Assembly: GCF_900110145.1 (NCBI RefSeq)
Contig: NZ_FOCP01000007.1
Location: 103,803-167,802, forward strand
Direction: 5' to 3'
From: Nitrosomonas marina
GTDB lineage: Bacteria; Pseudomonadota; Gammaproteobacteria; Burkholderiales; Nitrosomonadaceae
DNA: 64,000 nucleotides
The position numbers and the translations under genes are program-made. This document shows, piece by piece, positions 32,590-41,907 of this stretch; position 1 is the stretch's first letter, and every line of letters starts with the position of its first letter. A model generated the notes under the pieces. It saw nothing but the letters and a program-made list of their open reading frames with translations. It searched no databases and had not been told where the DNA came from.

Positions 32590-33195
32590 ATGCGCGTTAG
32601 CAGAAACTCGATTCTGGCTGCCTTGACTGCCGCCTTAATTTCAGCTGCCACAGCTGCCTGGGGTCAGCCTGGCGAAACCGATGAATCCGAAGCGCAGCCA
32701 TCTGCCAGGCAATCATTGGCACCTGTTCCTGGCTCTAAACCCGACTTATACCTGCCGCCCCGAACCATGCAGCGTACAGGTACTGCAATTAAAGGGGCCA
32801 GGAACAGCATCAGTATCAAAAGCACCGATGCGGGTATCATTCATTATCCACCTGCAACGATCCCTCAAAGCACGCCTTTTCCTCAAGCATCAGCGCAATC
32901 CGGCTGTATTAATTGCGGGGTCATTGACTTCATTCGTACCATTGGTCAGGAAAACACACACAACATGATCACCAGCGGTATCGTGGCGGGCACCATTGCA
33001 AAAGAAATTGTCGAGCACGGTGCACATCCGCATTCCGGCCGTACTGGTGGACATCATCCGGATTATCACGTAGGCGTTACCATGAATGATGGCACACAGC
33101 AAATTATCCGGGTTCCCGACGCATCTTACCTGCACCGTGGCGACAGCATTCAGTTGATTGACGGCATGCTGGTACCGAATCATTTCAATCATTAA
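32590..33195 (+). CDS. Secreted His-rich protein with SlyB-like C-terminal region
   Basis: A 201-residue protein with a signal peptide (about residues 1-25, cleavage near WGQ). A Pro/Ser-rich linker follows, and then a region starting CINCGVIDFIRTI at about residue 106. The CxxCGxI start and the closing DGTQQIIRV...HRGDSIQLIDGML resemble the ends of SlyB-type glycine-zipper envelope proteins. The expected glycine zipper is largely replaced by a segment with HGAHPHSGRTGGHHPDYH. It lies 120 bp ahead of the copper ATPase gene on the same strand, so a link to metal handling is possible but unproven. Confidence 0.65.
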   Translation: MRVSRNSILAALTAALISAATAAWGQPGETDESEAQPSARQSLAPVPGSKPDLYLPPRTMQRTGTAIKGARNSISIKSTDAGIIHYPPATIPQSTPFPQASAQSGCINCGVIDFIRTIGQENTHNMITSGIVAGTIAKEIVEHGAHPHSGRTGGHHPDYHVGVTMNDGTQQIIRVPDASYLHRGDSIQLIDGMLVPNHFNH

Positions 33196-33230
33196 AAATT
33201 GTCGGTTACACACTTGATTTCACAATTTTT
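33194..33230 (+). terminator. AT-rich stem-loop after the His-rich protein gene
   Basis: AAAAATTGT (33194-33202) and ACAATTTTT (33222-33230) are perfect 9-base arms, starting at the stop codon of the upstream gene. The 3' arm ends in five T. It may work as a weak terminator separating this gene from copA. Confidence 0.45.
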
Positions 33231-33253
33231 CACGCCATATGATAGTCATGACT

Positions 33254-33270
33254 GACACATTATTTGTGTC
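33254..33270. promoter_or_regulatory. Inverted repeat upstream of copA
   Basis: GACACA (33254-33259), spacer TTATT, TGTGTC (33265-33270). It is a perfect 6-bp dyad 45 bp before the copper ATPase start, a place where an operator for a metal-responsive regulator could sit. It does not match the CueR consensus I know. The regulator is unknown. Confidence 0.35.
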
Positions 33271-33315
33271 GATGACAAACTATCGATTGACGGGTCCGAA
33301 ATTTGACGAACGAAA

Positions 33316-35712
33316 ATGAATACAGCCACGCTCAAGCAAATTGAGCTTCCAATAGCGGGCATGACCTGTGCGGCCTGTGCGGCCCGCATCGAAAAAAATC
33401 TGAATAAACTGCCCGGCGTAGAGGCGGCTGTCAATTTCGCCAGCGAGAAAGCGCGTGTTCACTATGACGACCAGCAAATAGAAACAAGTACGCTTATTCA
33501 AGCCATCGAAAAGGCCGGTTTTCAGATCGCACCGCAGACGCTGCAACTGCAACTGTACAGGATGACCTGTGCCGCGTGCGGAGGACATATCGAGAATGCA
33601 CTGAATGCGTTGCCCGGTGTCAAAGCACAGGTTAATGTTGCGACAGAAACAGCGAAAGTTGATTTCATCCCCGGCCTGGTGTACAAAGATCAGCTCATCA
33701 CCACGGTCGAAAATGCTGGTTATGGCGCCAAAGAAATCAGCGAAACAAATCATGCCGAAGAGAAAGCACGTCGACAGGCCGCCTATCAGGCCGAACTGCG
33801 CTTATTCTGGATTTCAGCCGCACTCACTCTGCCCCTGGTATCGCAGATGGGTGCCATGTTCACCGGTCATGATATGGATGTACTGCCGCGATGGCTTCAA
33901 TGGATGCTCGCAACGCCGGTGCAATTCTGGATAGGCAAGCGTTTTTATACGGGTGCTTGGAATGCACTGCGCGGCGGCGGAGCCAACATGGATGTCCTGG
34001 TTGCACTAGGAACAAGTATGGCGTATGTCTTCAGCGCTGTTGTAACGGCATTCTCACTGGAACAGCATGTTTATTTTGAAGCCAGTGCGGCGATTATTAC
34101 ACTGGTACTGCTGGGAAAATTGATGGAAGCGCGTGCCAAAAGCAGGACTTCAGATGCGATTGAGGCGCTGATCAAGCTGCAGCCAAAAACCGCGCGTATC
34201 GAACAAGATGGTCAAATAGTTGAGGTAACTGCAGATACTTTGCAGGTAAACGATGTGTTCATCGTTCGCCCCGGTGAAAACCTTCCGGTCGATGGTATTG
34301 TTGTAGAAGGTTCATCCAGTGTCAATGAATCGATGCTGACCGGTGAAAGCCTGCCGGTTGACAAACAGCCCGGAACCAGGGTTCTTGCGGCAACTACTAA
34401 TCAGCAGGGCATGCTTAAATGTCGGGCAACCAGTGTCGGTGCACAAACACAGCTTGCCGCCATTATACGTTTAGTCGAAGAAGCACAGGGTTCAAAAGCT
34501 CCGATCCAGCGAATGGCCGATACTATCTCAGGCATCTTTGTGCCAGTCGTCGTCGTTATCAGCATCCTCACACTTGGCTTAACCTGGTGGCTAACCGGCA
34601 TATTCGTTACAGCGTTGATTCATGCCGTTTCTGTACTCGTCATCGCCTGCCCGTGTGCGCTGGGACTGGCAACACCAACGGCTATCATGGTTGGTACCGG
34701 ACGTGGCGCTCAGACGGGCGTTCTGGTCAAGAATGCAGCAGCCCTGGAACACGCTGAAAAAATTCGAACAATCATTGTAGATAAAACCGGCACACTGACC
34801 GAAGGAAAACCCAAGGTTACCGATATCTTGCCCGCCCAGTCGATCAGCAAGACTGATTTGATACAGATTGCTGCATCGCTGGAACAAGGATCAGAACATC
34901 CGCTCGCTCTGGCTGTAAGCGAATGCAGTAAACATATGAAGATTATGCTTGAACCGGTAGCGGAATTTTCTGCTGTCGCCGGCGGCGGCATCAAGGGTCG
35001 AATAGAGAACAGCCTGTATATCCTTGGTTCGCCCAGATTCCTAACACAACATAACGTACAACTGGACGAATCATTAATTGTCACGTTGCAGACGGAAGGC
35101 AAAACAGTCATCGCTGTAGCGAAAACTGGTTTGGATGACAATCCGCAGGTCCTGGGTTATCTAGCTATTGCAGACCAACTAAGGGATACATCTGTGCGCG
35201 CGATTGAACGCTTGCAGCAAATGGATATAAAAGTAGTTATGCTAACTGGCGATAACAAGGTCACAGCTGACGCGATCGCCAAGCATACCGGCATCACTGA
35301 ATACCGGGCTGAAGTATTACCGCAGGACAAGGCGGAAGAAGTCAGAAAACTGAAAGCAAGCGGAGAGTTTACCGGCATGGTGGGTGACGGCATCAATGAC
35401 GCACCGGCATTGGCCGAAGCAGATGTTAGTTTTGCTATCGGCACGGGCTCGGATGTGGCAATTGAAACAGCAGATATTACTCTTATACGCAACGATCTGA
35501 TGAGCGTGGCTGATGCCATTTCACTGTCACGCGCCACACTCAGAAAAATACGGCAGAATCTGTTTTTTGCCTTCATCTATAATTCACTGGGTATTCCGTT
35601 GGCTGCAGTCGGCATGCTGAATCCGATTATAGCCGGCGCTGCCATGGCAATGAGTTCAGTATCTGTAGTCAGTAATTCACTATTATTGAAGCGCTGGCAA
35701 GCCAATCATTAA
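33316..35712 (+). CDS. copA: Copper-exporting P1B-type ATPase
   Basis: A 798-residue inner-membrane pump that exports Cu(I) from the cytoplasm. It has two N-terminal heavy-metal-associated domains: GMTCAAC with Cys18 and Cys21, and RMTCAAC with Cys85 and Cys88. Eight membrane segments follow, with the CPC metal motif ([12 protein letters not shown]) near residue 446. The actuator TGE (MLTGESLPV), the phosphorylation site DKTGTLT near residue 489 and the [15 protein letters not shown] hinge are intact. copZ follows by 16 bp. Confidence 0.96.
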   Translation: MNTATLKQIELPIAGMTCAACAARIEKNLNKLPGVEAAVNFASEKARVHYDDQQIETSTLIQAIEKAGFQIAPQTLQLQLYRMTCAACGGHIENALNALPGVKAQVNVATETAKVDFIPGLVYKDQLITTVENAGYGAKEISETNHAEEKARRQAAYQAELRLFWISAALTLPLVSQMGAMFTGHDMDVLPRWLQWMLATPVQFWIGKRFYTGAWNALRGGGANMDVLVALGTSMAYVFSAVVTAFSLEQHVYFEASAAIITLVLLGKLMEARAKSRTSDAIEALIKLQPKTARIEQDGQIVEVTADTLQVNDVFIVRPGENLPVDGIVVEGSSSVNESMLTGESLPVDKQPGTRVLAATTNQQGMLKCRATSVGAQTQLAAIIRLVEEAQGSKAPIQRMADTISGIFVPVVVVISILTLGLTWWLTGIFVTALIHAVSVLVIACPCALGLATPTAIMVGTGRGAQTGVLVKNAAALEHAEKIRTIIVDKTGTLTEGKPKVTDILPAQSISKTDLIQIAASLEQGSEHPLALAVSECSKHMKIMLEPVAEFSAVAGGGIKGRIENSLYILGSPRFLTQHNVQLDESLIVTLQTEGKTVIAVAKTGLDDNPQVLGYLAIADQLRDTSVRAIERLQQMDIKVVMLTGDNKVTADAIAKHTGITEYRAEVLPQDKAEEVRKLKASGEFTGMVGDGINDAPALAEADVSFAIGTGSDVAIETADITLIRNDLMSVADAISLSRATLRKIRQNLFFAFIYNSLGIPLAAVGMLNPIIAGAAMAMSSVSVVSNSLLLKRWQANH

Positions 35713-35728
35713 AGGAAATGCAAATTAT

Positions 35729-35941
35729 ATGCAGACAACCACCATAATAAAAATTCAGGGAATGACCTGCCAGGGATGTGTCAGCAGTGTCAAAACCGTG
35801 CTTGAAAAGCTGCCGGATATCAGCCGGGTTGAAGTCTCTCTCGACCCCGGTGAGGCCATCATTGAGCACAACCCGTCCACTGTGAGCGTTGCTCAGTTAA
35901 AGACCGCTATCGAAGATGCAGGATTCGATGTCACCGAATAG
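35729..35941 (+). CDS. copZ: CopZ-like copper chaperone
   Basis: A 70-residue single heavy-metal-associated domain with the motif GMTCQGC (Cys14, Cys17). Soluble proteins of this type carry Cu(I) to CopA. It begins 16 bp after copA and is almost certainly co-transcribed. It has the typical beta-alpha-beta-beta-alpha-beta length with no extra tail. Confidence 0.9.
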   Translation: MQTTTIIKIQGMTCQGCVSSVKTVLEKLPDISRVEVSLDPGEAIIEHNPSTVSVAQLKTAIEDAGFDVTE

Positions 35942-36063
35942 CGAACTTGATAAATTTTAGTCAAGACGTGATTGACTACTACTGACTGATCCCAGGTGAT
36001 AAACAAGTATTATCAGTTTTATTGCATTCGCTAATGCATGTCGCGCCGAACCGGATCATTTAA

Positions 36064-36198
36064 AAAGACCTGTTCGCTAAAAACCACTATCAACTCCATT
36101 TTAACCCCTCATTGTACTCTCAGTGCCGCCAAATCGAAGTTCAACACTTACAAGCATACCCGGAAGAAATTTATGCTCAATTAAGCGGTCCCAATTAG
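36064..36198 (+). pseudogene. Possible gene fragment in the copZ-ybbA gap
   Basis: The 306-bp gap from 35942 to 36247 has no intact gene. An open frame without a start runs from 36064 to a stop at 36198, and its end reads IEVQHLQAYPEEIYAQLSGP, which looks coding in composition. It could be the remnant of a transposase or another decayed gene. I do not recognise the family, and the stretch could also be open by chance. Confidence 0.25.
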
Positions 36199-36247
36199 AA
36201 ATCTGGCCCACCTGGTCTAATGGATACTTGAATATTCAGCAGGTCGT

Positions 36248-36934
36248 TCACGCCAGCATACCATCGACCAGTCGAATCTGACGAGAGCAGCGTTGAGACA
36301 ATTCTTCATCGTGCGTCACCAACACCAGCGTCGTGCCGTGTTCACGATTGAGTTCAAACATAAGCTCGATGATCTGTTTACCTGTTGACGAATCTAGATT
36401 ACCAGTCGGTTCGTCGGCAAGCAATAGTTTTGGATCAGTGGCAAACGCCCGCGCGATTGCAACACGCTGCTGTTCACCGCCTGATAATTGCTTGGGGTAA
36501 TGATTTAAGCGCATTTTCAAGCCGACGCGTTCGAGTAACTTGTGGGCAATCGAATCGGTGGAGGGACTACCGGAGAGCTCGAGCGGCAGCATGACATTTT
36601 CTAATGCCGTCAAAGCAGGCAGCAATTGAAACGATTGAAACACAAAACCCAGAATTTTTCCACGCAGGGCGGCCCTGCTATCTTCATCCAATGCAAAAAT
36701 GTCTGTCCCATCCAGATGAACTTTACCGGACGTTGGCACATCCAAACCTGCAAGCAGGCCCAACAGGGTAGATTTTCCTGAACCAGACGCGCCAACAATT
36801 GCGACAGCTTCACCGGCTTTCACTTCAAGGGTAATGTCCTTTAAAATAGTCAGTTTTTTGTCGCCGGTACTGACCTGTTTAGTAAGCGCATCAGTCTGTA
36901 ATAATAATTCTTTAACAAGTTTAGGTGAAGCCAT
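36248..36934 (-). CDS. ybbA: ABC transporter ATP-binding protein (YbbA/LolD-like)
   Basis: A 228-residue ATPase of the LolD/MacB group. Walker A is GASGSGKST (about residues 49-57), the signature is [14 protein letters not shown], and Walker B with the catalytic Glu is [11 protein letters not shown]. It is closest to E. coli YbbA, which is also divergent from tesA. In E. coli a large permease (YbbP) follows ybbA; here none follows, so the permease partner must be elsewhere or missing. Its start codon overlaps the tesA start codon by two bases on the opposite strand. Confidence 0.92.
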   Translation of the reverse strand: MASPKLVKELLLQTDALTKQVSTGDKKLTILKDITLEVKAGEAVAIVGASGSGKSTLLGLLAGLDVPTSGKVHLDGTDIFALDEDSRAALRGKILGFVFQSFQLLPALTALENVMLPLELSGSPSTDSIAHKLLERVGLKMRLNHYPKQLSGGEQQRVAIARAFATDPKLLLADEPTGNLDSSTGKQIIELMFELNREHGTTLVLVTHDEELSQRCSRQIRLVDGMLA

Positions 36935-37586
36935 GAAACATTTCCTAACAATTATAATTTTTATCTTATTTGTGACACCCGGCGCTGCAACAGCGACCAG
37001 TCAGCAAACAATAACCATTATGGTGTTTGGAGACAGTCTTTCTGCAAACTATGGTATACCAACAGAGGCCGGCTGGGTTCATTTGCTTGAACAACAACTG
37101 CAGGAACTGTCCCCTTTTTTTCGCGTAGTTAATACCAGCATCAGTGGCGAAACCACACTCGGCGGAAGAAATCGAATCACCCGGGCAATCGAACAACACC
37201 GTCCGGATATTGTCATTCTGGGTCTAGGCGCCAATGATGGTCTGCGTGGTACCGCTATCAAAACAATTTACGAAAACCTTGAAGCGATTATCAAGATCTG
37301 CCAGCAAAACAATGCTTCTGTCCTGCTCGTCGGCATGCAGCTACCGCCCAATTATGGCATGACCTATACGCAGAAGTTCCAAGATATTTACCCGCAGCTT
37401 GCACACGACCATCAAACTGGTCTGGTTCCTTTTCTATTGGCCGGGTTTGGTGAAAAACACGAGTTTTTCCAGAGAGATGGCATCCACCCAACCGCCTTGG
37501 CCCAGGAAAAAATCGCGGAAAATGTCTGGACTGTCCTGCGAACCATGATTCACGATGATTTGGCAACCATTCATTCAGGAAGCTGA
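36933..37586 (+). CDS. tesA: Periplasmic GDSL esterase/acyl-CoA thioesterase I
   Basis: A 217-residue SGNH-family hydrolase. A signal peptide spans about residues 1-22. Block I is FGDSLSANYG with the nucleophilic Ser, block III is GANDGLRG, and block V is DGIHPTALAQ with the catalytic Asp and His. This is the TesA (also called ArE/ApeA-like multifunctional esterase) family. I chose the ATG at 36933, preceded by AGGTGAAG and followed by the signal peptide. The start codon shares CATG with that of the divergent ABC ATPase gene. Confidence 0.92.
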   Translation: MKHFLTIIIFILFVTPGAATATSQQTITIMVFGDSLSANYGIPTEAGWVHLLEQQLQELSPFFRVVNTSISGETTLGGRNRITRAIEQHRPDIVILGLGANDGLRGTAIKTIYENLEAIIKICQQNNASVLLVGMQLPPNYGMTYTQKFQDIYPQLAHDHQTGLVPFLLAGFGEKHEFFQRDGIHPTALAQEKIAENVWTVLRTMIHDDLATIHSGS

Positions 37587-37658
37587 TACCCAGACTAACA
37601 ATTATAAGATACAAATTTTCTCCAAATTTATATTTCTGTAGTTTTTTCATTATTATGT

Positions 37659-38666
37659 TCATTTATTTTCAACCGTATCAAGCCGTGTAATAAACGCCTG
37701 CAATTCCTCAGGCAGGGGTGCCTTAAGATTTAGCCATTGCCCGTCTGAGGGATGTTGAAACGTAAAACTGCTTGCATGCAAGAACATTCTGGCCAAAGCG
37801 GGCACCTCACCAGACTGGTTGCGATTTTTATTCAGCTTTTTGTTTAAAGCAAAATCACCATACTTGTCATCACCAACGATTGGATAACCCAGATGAGCCA
37901 GATGAACACGGATCTGATGCGTGCGTCCTGTTTTCAGTTCTGCATCGAGCAAACTGAAATTTTGCCACGCCGTGAACAGCTTGAACTGTGTATGCGCAGC
38001 CATCACTTTAGGCGCATCATGACCATGAAACCGGGTTTTACCGGCTGCCGCGACTGCTACACGCCGCTCACCTTCCGCAGTCTTGTATTTAATTAACGGC
38101 ATTGTTACATTTTGTTTGGGATTGGACCATTTTCCTTTTACCATAACGTGATAATGCTTTTGCGTCTGACCTGTACGAATCTGTCGATGCAATTCGACCA
38201 GTGCACTGCGTTTTTTTGCCAGCAACAATACGCCAGACGTCTCCCTGTCCAGTCTATGTACTAGTTCAAGAAATCGGCACTCCGGTCTCTGCGCGCGCAA
38301 CTGCTCGATCACGCCAAAACTGACACCGCTTCCACCATGGACTGCAATTCCTGACGGTTTATTCACGACCAGCAATGCCGCATCTTCAAAGACAACATCA
38401 AAAGTGATAAAGGTGGGTGGATGTTTCTTTGACCGCTGCGGATGGGGTGTCGAAGCAGTGCGAACTGGTGGAATACGTAGTTGGTCGCCTTCCTGCAAAC
38501 GGTAGTGAAAACCTACCCGCTTTCCATTTACGCGCACTTGTCCACTGCGTAGCAACTGGTAAATATGACTTTTCGGTACGTTTTTAAAACGTTTGAAAAA
38601 GAAATTATCAATTCGCTGATTATCGCCGTCTTCAACGATGCTTTCAATTACAACTGATGCATTCAA
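37659..38666 (-). CDS. rluC: 23S rRNA pseudouridine synthase RluC
   Basis: A 335-residue RluA-family enzyme that makes pseudouridines in the 23S rRNA. An N-terminal S4 RNA-binding domain (about residues 17-75) precedes the catalytic domain with HRLDRETSGVLLLAKK, where the Asp is the nucleophile, and the RTHQIRVHLAHLG motif. It diverges from rne, the same arrangement as in many proteobacteria, which favours RluC over RluD. Confidence 0.93.
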   Translation of the reverse strand: MNASVVIESIVEDGDNQRIDNFFFKRFKNVPKSHIYQLLRSGQVRVNGKRVGFHYRLQEGDQLRIPPVRTASTPHPQRSKKHPPTFITFDVVFEDAALLVVNKPSGIAVHGGSGVSFGVIEQLRAQRPECRFLELVHRLDRETSGVLLLAKKRSALVELHRQIRTGQTQKHYHVMVKGKWSNPKQNVTMPLIKYKTAEGERRVAVAAAGKTRFHGHDAPKVMAAHTQFKLFTAWQNFSLLDAELKTGRTHQIRVHLAHLGYPIVGDDKYGDFALNKKLNKNRNQSGEVPALARMFLHASSFTFQHPSDGQWLNLKAPLPEELQAFITRLDTVENK

Positions 38667-39198
38667 AAGAAAATTTTGCCTGTATGCTGGATTTTACTTA
38701 TAATTACGTCTTTGTGATGTACAGCGTATTTTATTAAAGTTAAAGTGCGGTTAGTCTGTATATTTCGTAGTAGTAAATTAATAAAATAAAAATTGATCGA
38801 TGTAGTATCCGGATGAGATTATAGGAATTTATTTTTGTTGTGGTATCAGGATTTTCCGCTTTCTAATTATTCTTTCTTGCTTCACTTCCTCCCCAATAGC
38901 GCCTATTTTACTTAACATCAGCCAAATCGCCAAATCAAACTGTCTTTTTTTAAAGACAGTGAATGAAATATATTTCCAAGATTCACAAATTTAGTTCAAT
39001 AATTTCTCATAATAGATAATATAATAAACAAAAAAGTCTGTTTCTGTCAGACTAGCATCCAGAAAAGCTTGCTTATAACAAAAAATTGCTTATTAAAAAC
39101 AATAAAACTAAAACACAATACCAATCCGGCTCAAACCTCGTCATCTCAATTATGTTTTTAAAAATTTATCATTGTGTAAATACACGTTAGGCATATAA
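38667..39198 (+). promoter_or_regulatory. Long AT-rich rluC-rne intergenic region / rne leader
   Basis: There is no gene in this 532-bp divergent region. It holds three stem-loops before rne: ACTGTCTTT/AAAGACAGT (38939-38960, nine perfect pairs, TTTT loop), AGTCTG/CAGACT (39035-39053) and GTGTA/TACAC (39174-39185, just before the start). In E. coli the long rne 5' UTR has stem-loops that let RNase E control its own mRNA. A similar role is inferred here from position only. Confidence 0.5.
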
Positions 39199-41823
39199 AT
39201 GAGACGAATGTTATTTAATGCAACACAACCCGAGGAGTTGCGTGTTGCAATCGTCAATGGTCAGAAACTGGTTGACCTTGATATAGAATCAATTAGTAAA
39301 GAGCAACGCAAAAGCAATATCTATAAAGCCGTTATCACGCGACTAGAACCCAGTCTTGAAGCGGCGTTTGTCGATTATGGCTGCGAACGCCACGGATTTC
39401 TTCCATTCAAGGAAATTTCACCGTATTGCTTTGGAGAGCAATCCGATATATCAGCAAATCGTATCCAGAGCTATCTTCATGAAGGCCTTGAATTGATTGT
39501 TCAGGTAGACAAAGACGAACGCGGATTGAAAGGAGCGGCATTAACCACGTATATCTCGCTTGCCGGGCGTTATCTTGTACTCATTCCCAATAACCCCAAT
39601 AGTGGTGGAGTTTCCAGACGTATTACAGGTGACGAGCGTAATGAAATGCGCGAAGTTCTCGGTAAACTGGAAATACCTGAAGGTATGAGTGTCATCGCGC
39701 GCACCGCAGGTATCGGACGCAGCGAAGATGAACTGCAATGGGACCTGAATTATCTGACACAACTCTGGCACGCCATTGAAGAAGCGGCCAACAACCAGAG
39801 CGGTGTGTTTCTCATTTATCAGGAGAGCAGTCTGGTGATTCGCGCGATACGGGATTACTTCAATTATGAAATTGGTGAAATCCTGATCGATAACCGCGAA
39901 ATATACGAGCAGGCCTGCCAGTTTATGACGCACGTAATGCCTGCCAATGTCGATCGTCTAAAGTTCTACCATGATGATGTTCCTCTGTTCTCCCGTTTTC
40001 AAATCGAACACCAGATCGAAACGGCCTATTCGCGGCAGGTAACTTTACCGTCAGGCGGATCAATCGTACTTGACCATACAGAGGCCCTGGTAGCGATCGA
40101 CGTTAATTCAGCCCGCGCAATTCGTGGCGCAGATATCGAACATACCGCATTGAACACAAATCTTGAAGCGGCAGATGAAATTGCGCGACAATTGCGTTTG
40201 CGTGATCTGGGTGGACTGATTGTCATCGATTTCATCGATATGGACGCGTCACGCAATCAACGAGAGGTAGAAGCGCGCCTTCACGAAGCGCTGCGCCAGG
40301 ATCGCGCACGCGTACAGGTCGGCAGGATTTCCCGCTTCGGACTCTTGGAATTATCACGGCAGCGATTGCGCCCGTCACTGGGAGAAAGCAATTACACAGC
40401 CTGTACACGCTGTCATGGTACCGGACACATTCGAGGAACCGATTCGTCAGCGTTGCATGTATTGCGTATTCTTCAGGAAGAAGTAATGAAAGAACGCACA
40501 AGCGCATTGCATGTTCAGTTACCCATTGATGTCGCCACCTATTTACTGAACGAAAAACGCTCGGAAATATACGAAATTGAAGAGCGTCTCAAGGTTGATA
40601 TTATCCTGATCCCCAATATTCACCTGGAAACACCCAAGTACAAGATCACCAGGCTGCGCCATGAAGACATCAAGCAAAGCGAGTCACAGGCAAGCTATAA
40701 AATGGTCGAAAAGGTAACCGAGGATCTGATCCCCGAGTTAACAGAAAAAAAACCCAAACAGGAACGCCAAAAAGCGGTCGTCCAGGGTGTCAGATCAGCG
40801 CAGCCCGCACCGGTTCGTGAAGAAAAATCCAGAGACGCCTCTTTACTGGACAAATTTTTCAGTTGGTTCAAACCGGCGCATAGTGAAGAAAGCGACAACA
40901 ACCAGGAACAGGACGTCACAAACGAGCGAATCATTTCATCATCTCAGGAAAAACCGAAACGATCCAACCGCGGACGGGGCCGCTCGCGCAATCGTAGCGA
41001 CCGTAAAGATTATATTCAATCGAAACAGTCTCACAGGGAAGCCTCTAGCCAAAGCTCCGCAAACAGCAAAAGCGACATGTTAACCAGTGAGTCGCCTGCA
41101 GCTGCTGAATCAGTCGACGCTGAAAAACAAAACACGCACAACAGGCAACAGCCTTCTTCACAGGCATTGAATCAGGATGGAGCAACGTCACAACTGCTGT
41201 CGCCCGATACGCCCGCTTCTCCAGATTCCGAAGGAATTGAGAGTTCTGCAGCAACACCGGATGAAAAGAAACGGCCACGCAGGCGCCGCAATACAAAACA
41301 GCGGGACCGTTCAACCCGTAATCGAACGGCCACAGCTGCCAAACAAGAAGTTTCTGAACAGGCCGCTGTCGAAAATGAATTGGCTACTCAATCACCGTCA
41401 AAGTCGGACCAGTCTGCTGAAGAAATCCCGATCGCATCAATACCTTCTCCTGATACTTCAAGGAAACAGTCTAAAGAGGATTCGACACAACAACGCAATG
41501 CAGGGAAAAAAACCGCAACCGACGAAACGCAGCAGTCCACAGACACGGTTGAAACGGCGATTACAGAACCTGCTTTCTCAGCCCAATCATCACAGCCAGA
41601 AGAATCCAGGGACACATCCGCATTCGAACCATCAGAGCGTGTTGAGCAACCAGCTGCAAAACCGGATCTGGAGGAAAGCGGTCTGGTAATGATTGAAACG
41701 CCACCCGAAAAAATCGATTTGAAAGAAGAACAATCTGCACCTGCAAGAAGACCGAGACGCAAACCACAAAATACGATGGCGGCAGACACGGAAGAATTAA
41801 TGCAGATAGAAACTCGCAAATAG
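39199..41823 (+). CDS. rne: Ribonuclease E
   Basis: An 874-residue endoribonuclease that starts most mRNA decay and rRNA/tRNA processing. The N-terminal catalytic half (about residues 1-500) has an S1 domain, the DNase I-like part with the magnesium site in ALVAIDVNSAR and IVIDFIDMD, and the zinc-link CTRCHGTGH near residue 402. The rest is a long disordered Arg/Ser/Gln-rich scaffold with the basic patch RSNRGRGRSRNRSDRK. Length and scaffold favour RNase E over RNase G. Confidence 0.96.
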   Translation: MRRMLFNATQPEELRVAIVNGQKLVDLDIESISKEQRKSNIYKAVITRLEPSLEAAFVDYGCERHGFLPFKEISPYCFGEQSDISANRIQSYLHEGLELIVQVDKDERGLKGAALTTYISLAGRYLVLIPNNPNSGGVSRRITGDERNEMREVLGKLEIPEGMSVIARTAGIGRSEDELQWDLNYLTQLWHAIEEAANNQSGVFLIYQESSLVIRAIRDYFNYEIGEILIDNREIYEQACQFMTHVMPANVDRLKFYHDDVPLFSRFQIEHQIETAYSRQVTLPSGGSIVLDHTEALVAIDVNSARAIRGADIEHTALNTNLEAADEIARQLRLRDLGGLIVIDFIDMDASRNQREVEARLHEALRQDRARVQVGRISRFGLLELSRQRLRPSLGESNYTACTRCHGTGHIRGTDSSALHVLRILQEEVMKERTSALHVQLPIDVATYLLNEKRSEIYEIEERLKVDIILIPNIHLETPKYKITRLRHEDIKQSESQASYKMVEKVTEDLIPELTEKKPKQERQKAVVQGVRSAQPAPVREEKSRDASLLDKFFSWFKPAHSEESDNNQEQDVTNERIISSSQEKPKRSNRGRGRSRNRSDRKDYIQSKQSHREASSQSSANSKSDMLTSESPAAAESVDAEKQNTHNRQQPSSQALNQDGATSQLLSPDTPASPDSEGIESSAATPDEKKRPRRRRNTKQRDRSTRNRTATAAKQEVSEQAAVENELATQSPSKSDQSAEEIPIASIPSPDTSRKQSKEDSTQQRNAGKKTATDETQQSTDTVETAITEPAFSAQSSQPEESRDTSAFEPSERVEQPAAKPDLEESGLVMIETPPEKIDLKEEQSAPARRPRRKPQNTMAADTEELMQIETRK

Positions 41824-41907
41824 CGTTCACACTTCAGCCGTTTATATCGGCCGGTATGTATTCAGATATATGGGGCCAGGTCAATACAGAGAATCTGTCA
41901 GCAGATG

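Noticed and set aside
41388..41819. 143-codon frame antisense to the rne tail
   Set aside because: The Ser/Val/Cys-rich composition results from reading the Gln/Ser/Glu-rich scaffold region backwards; no independent support.
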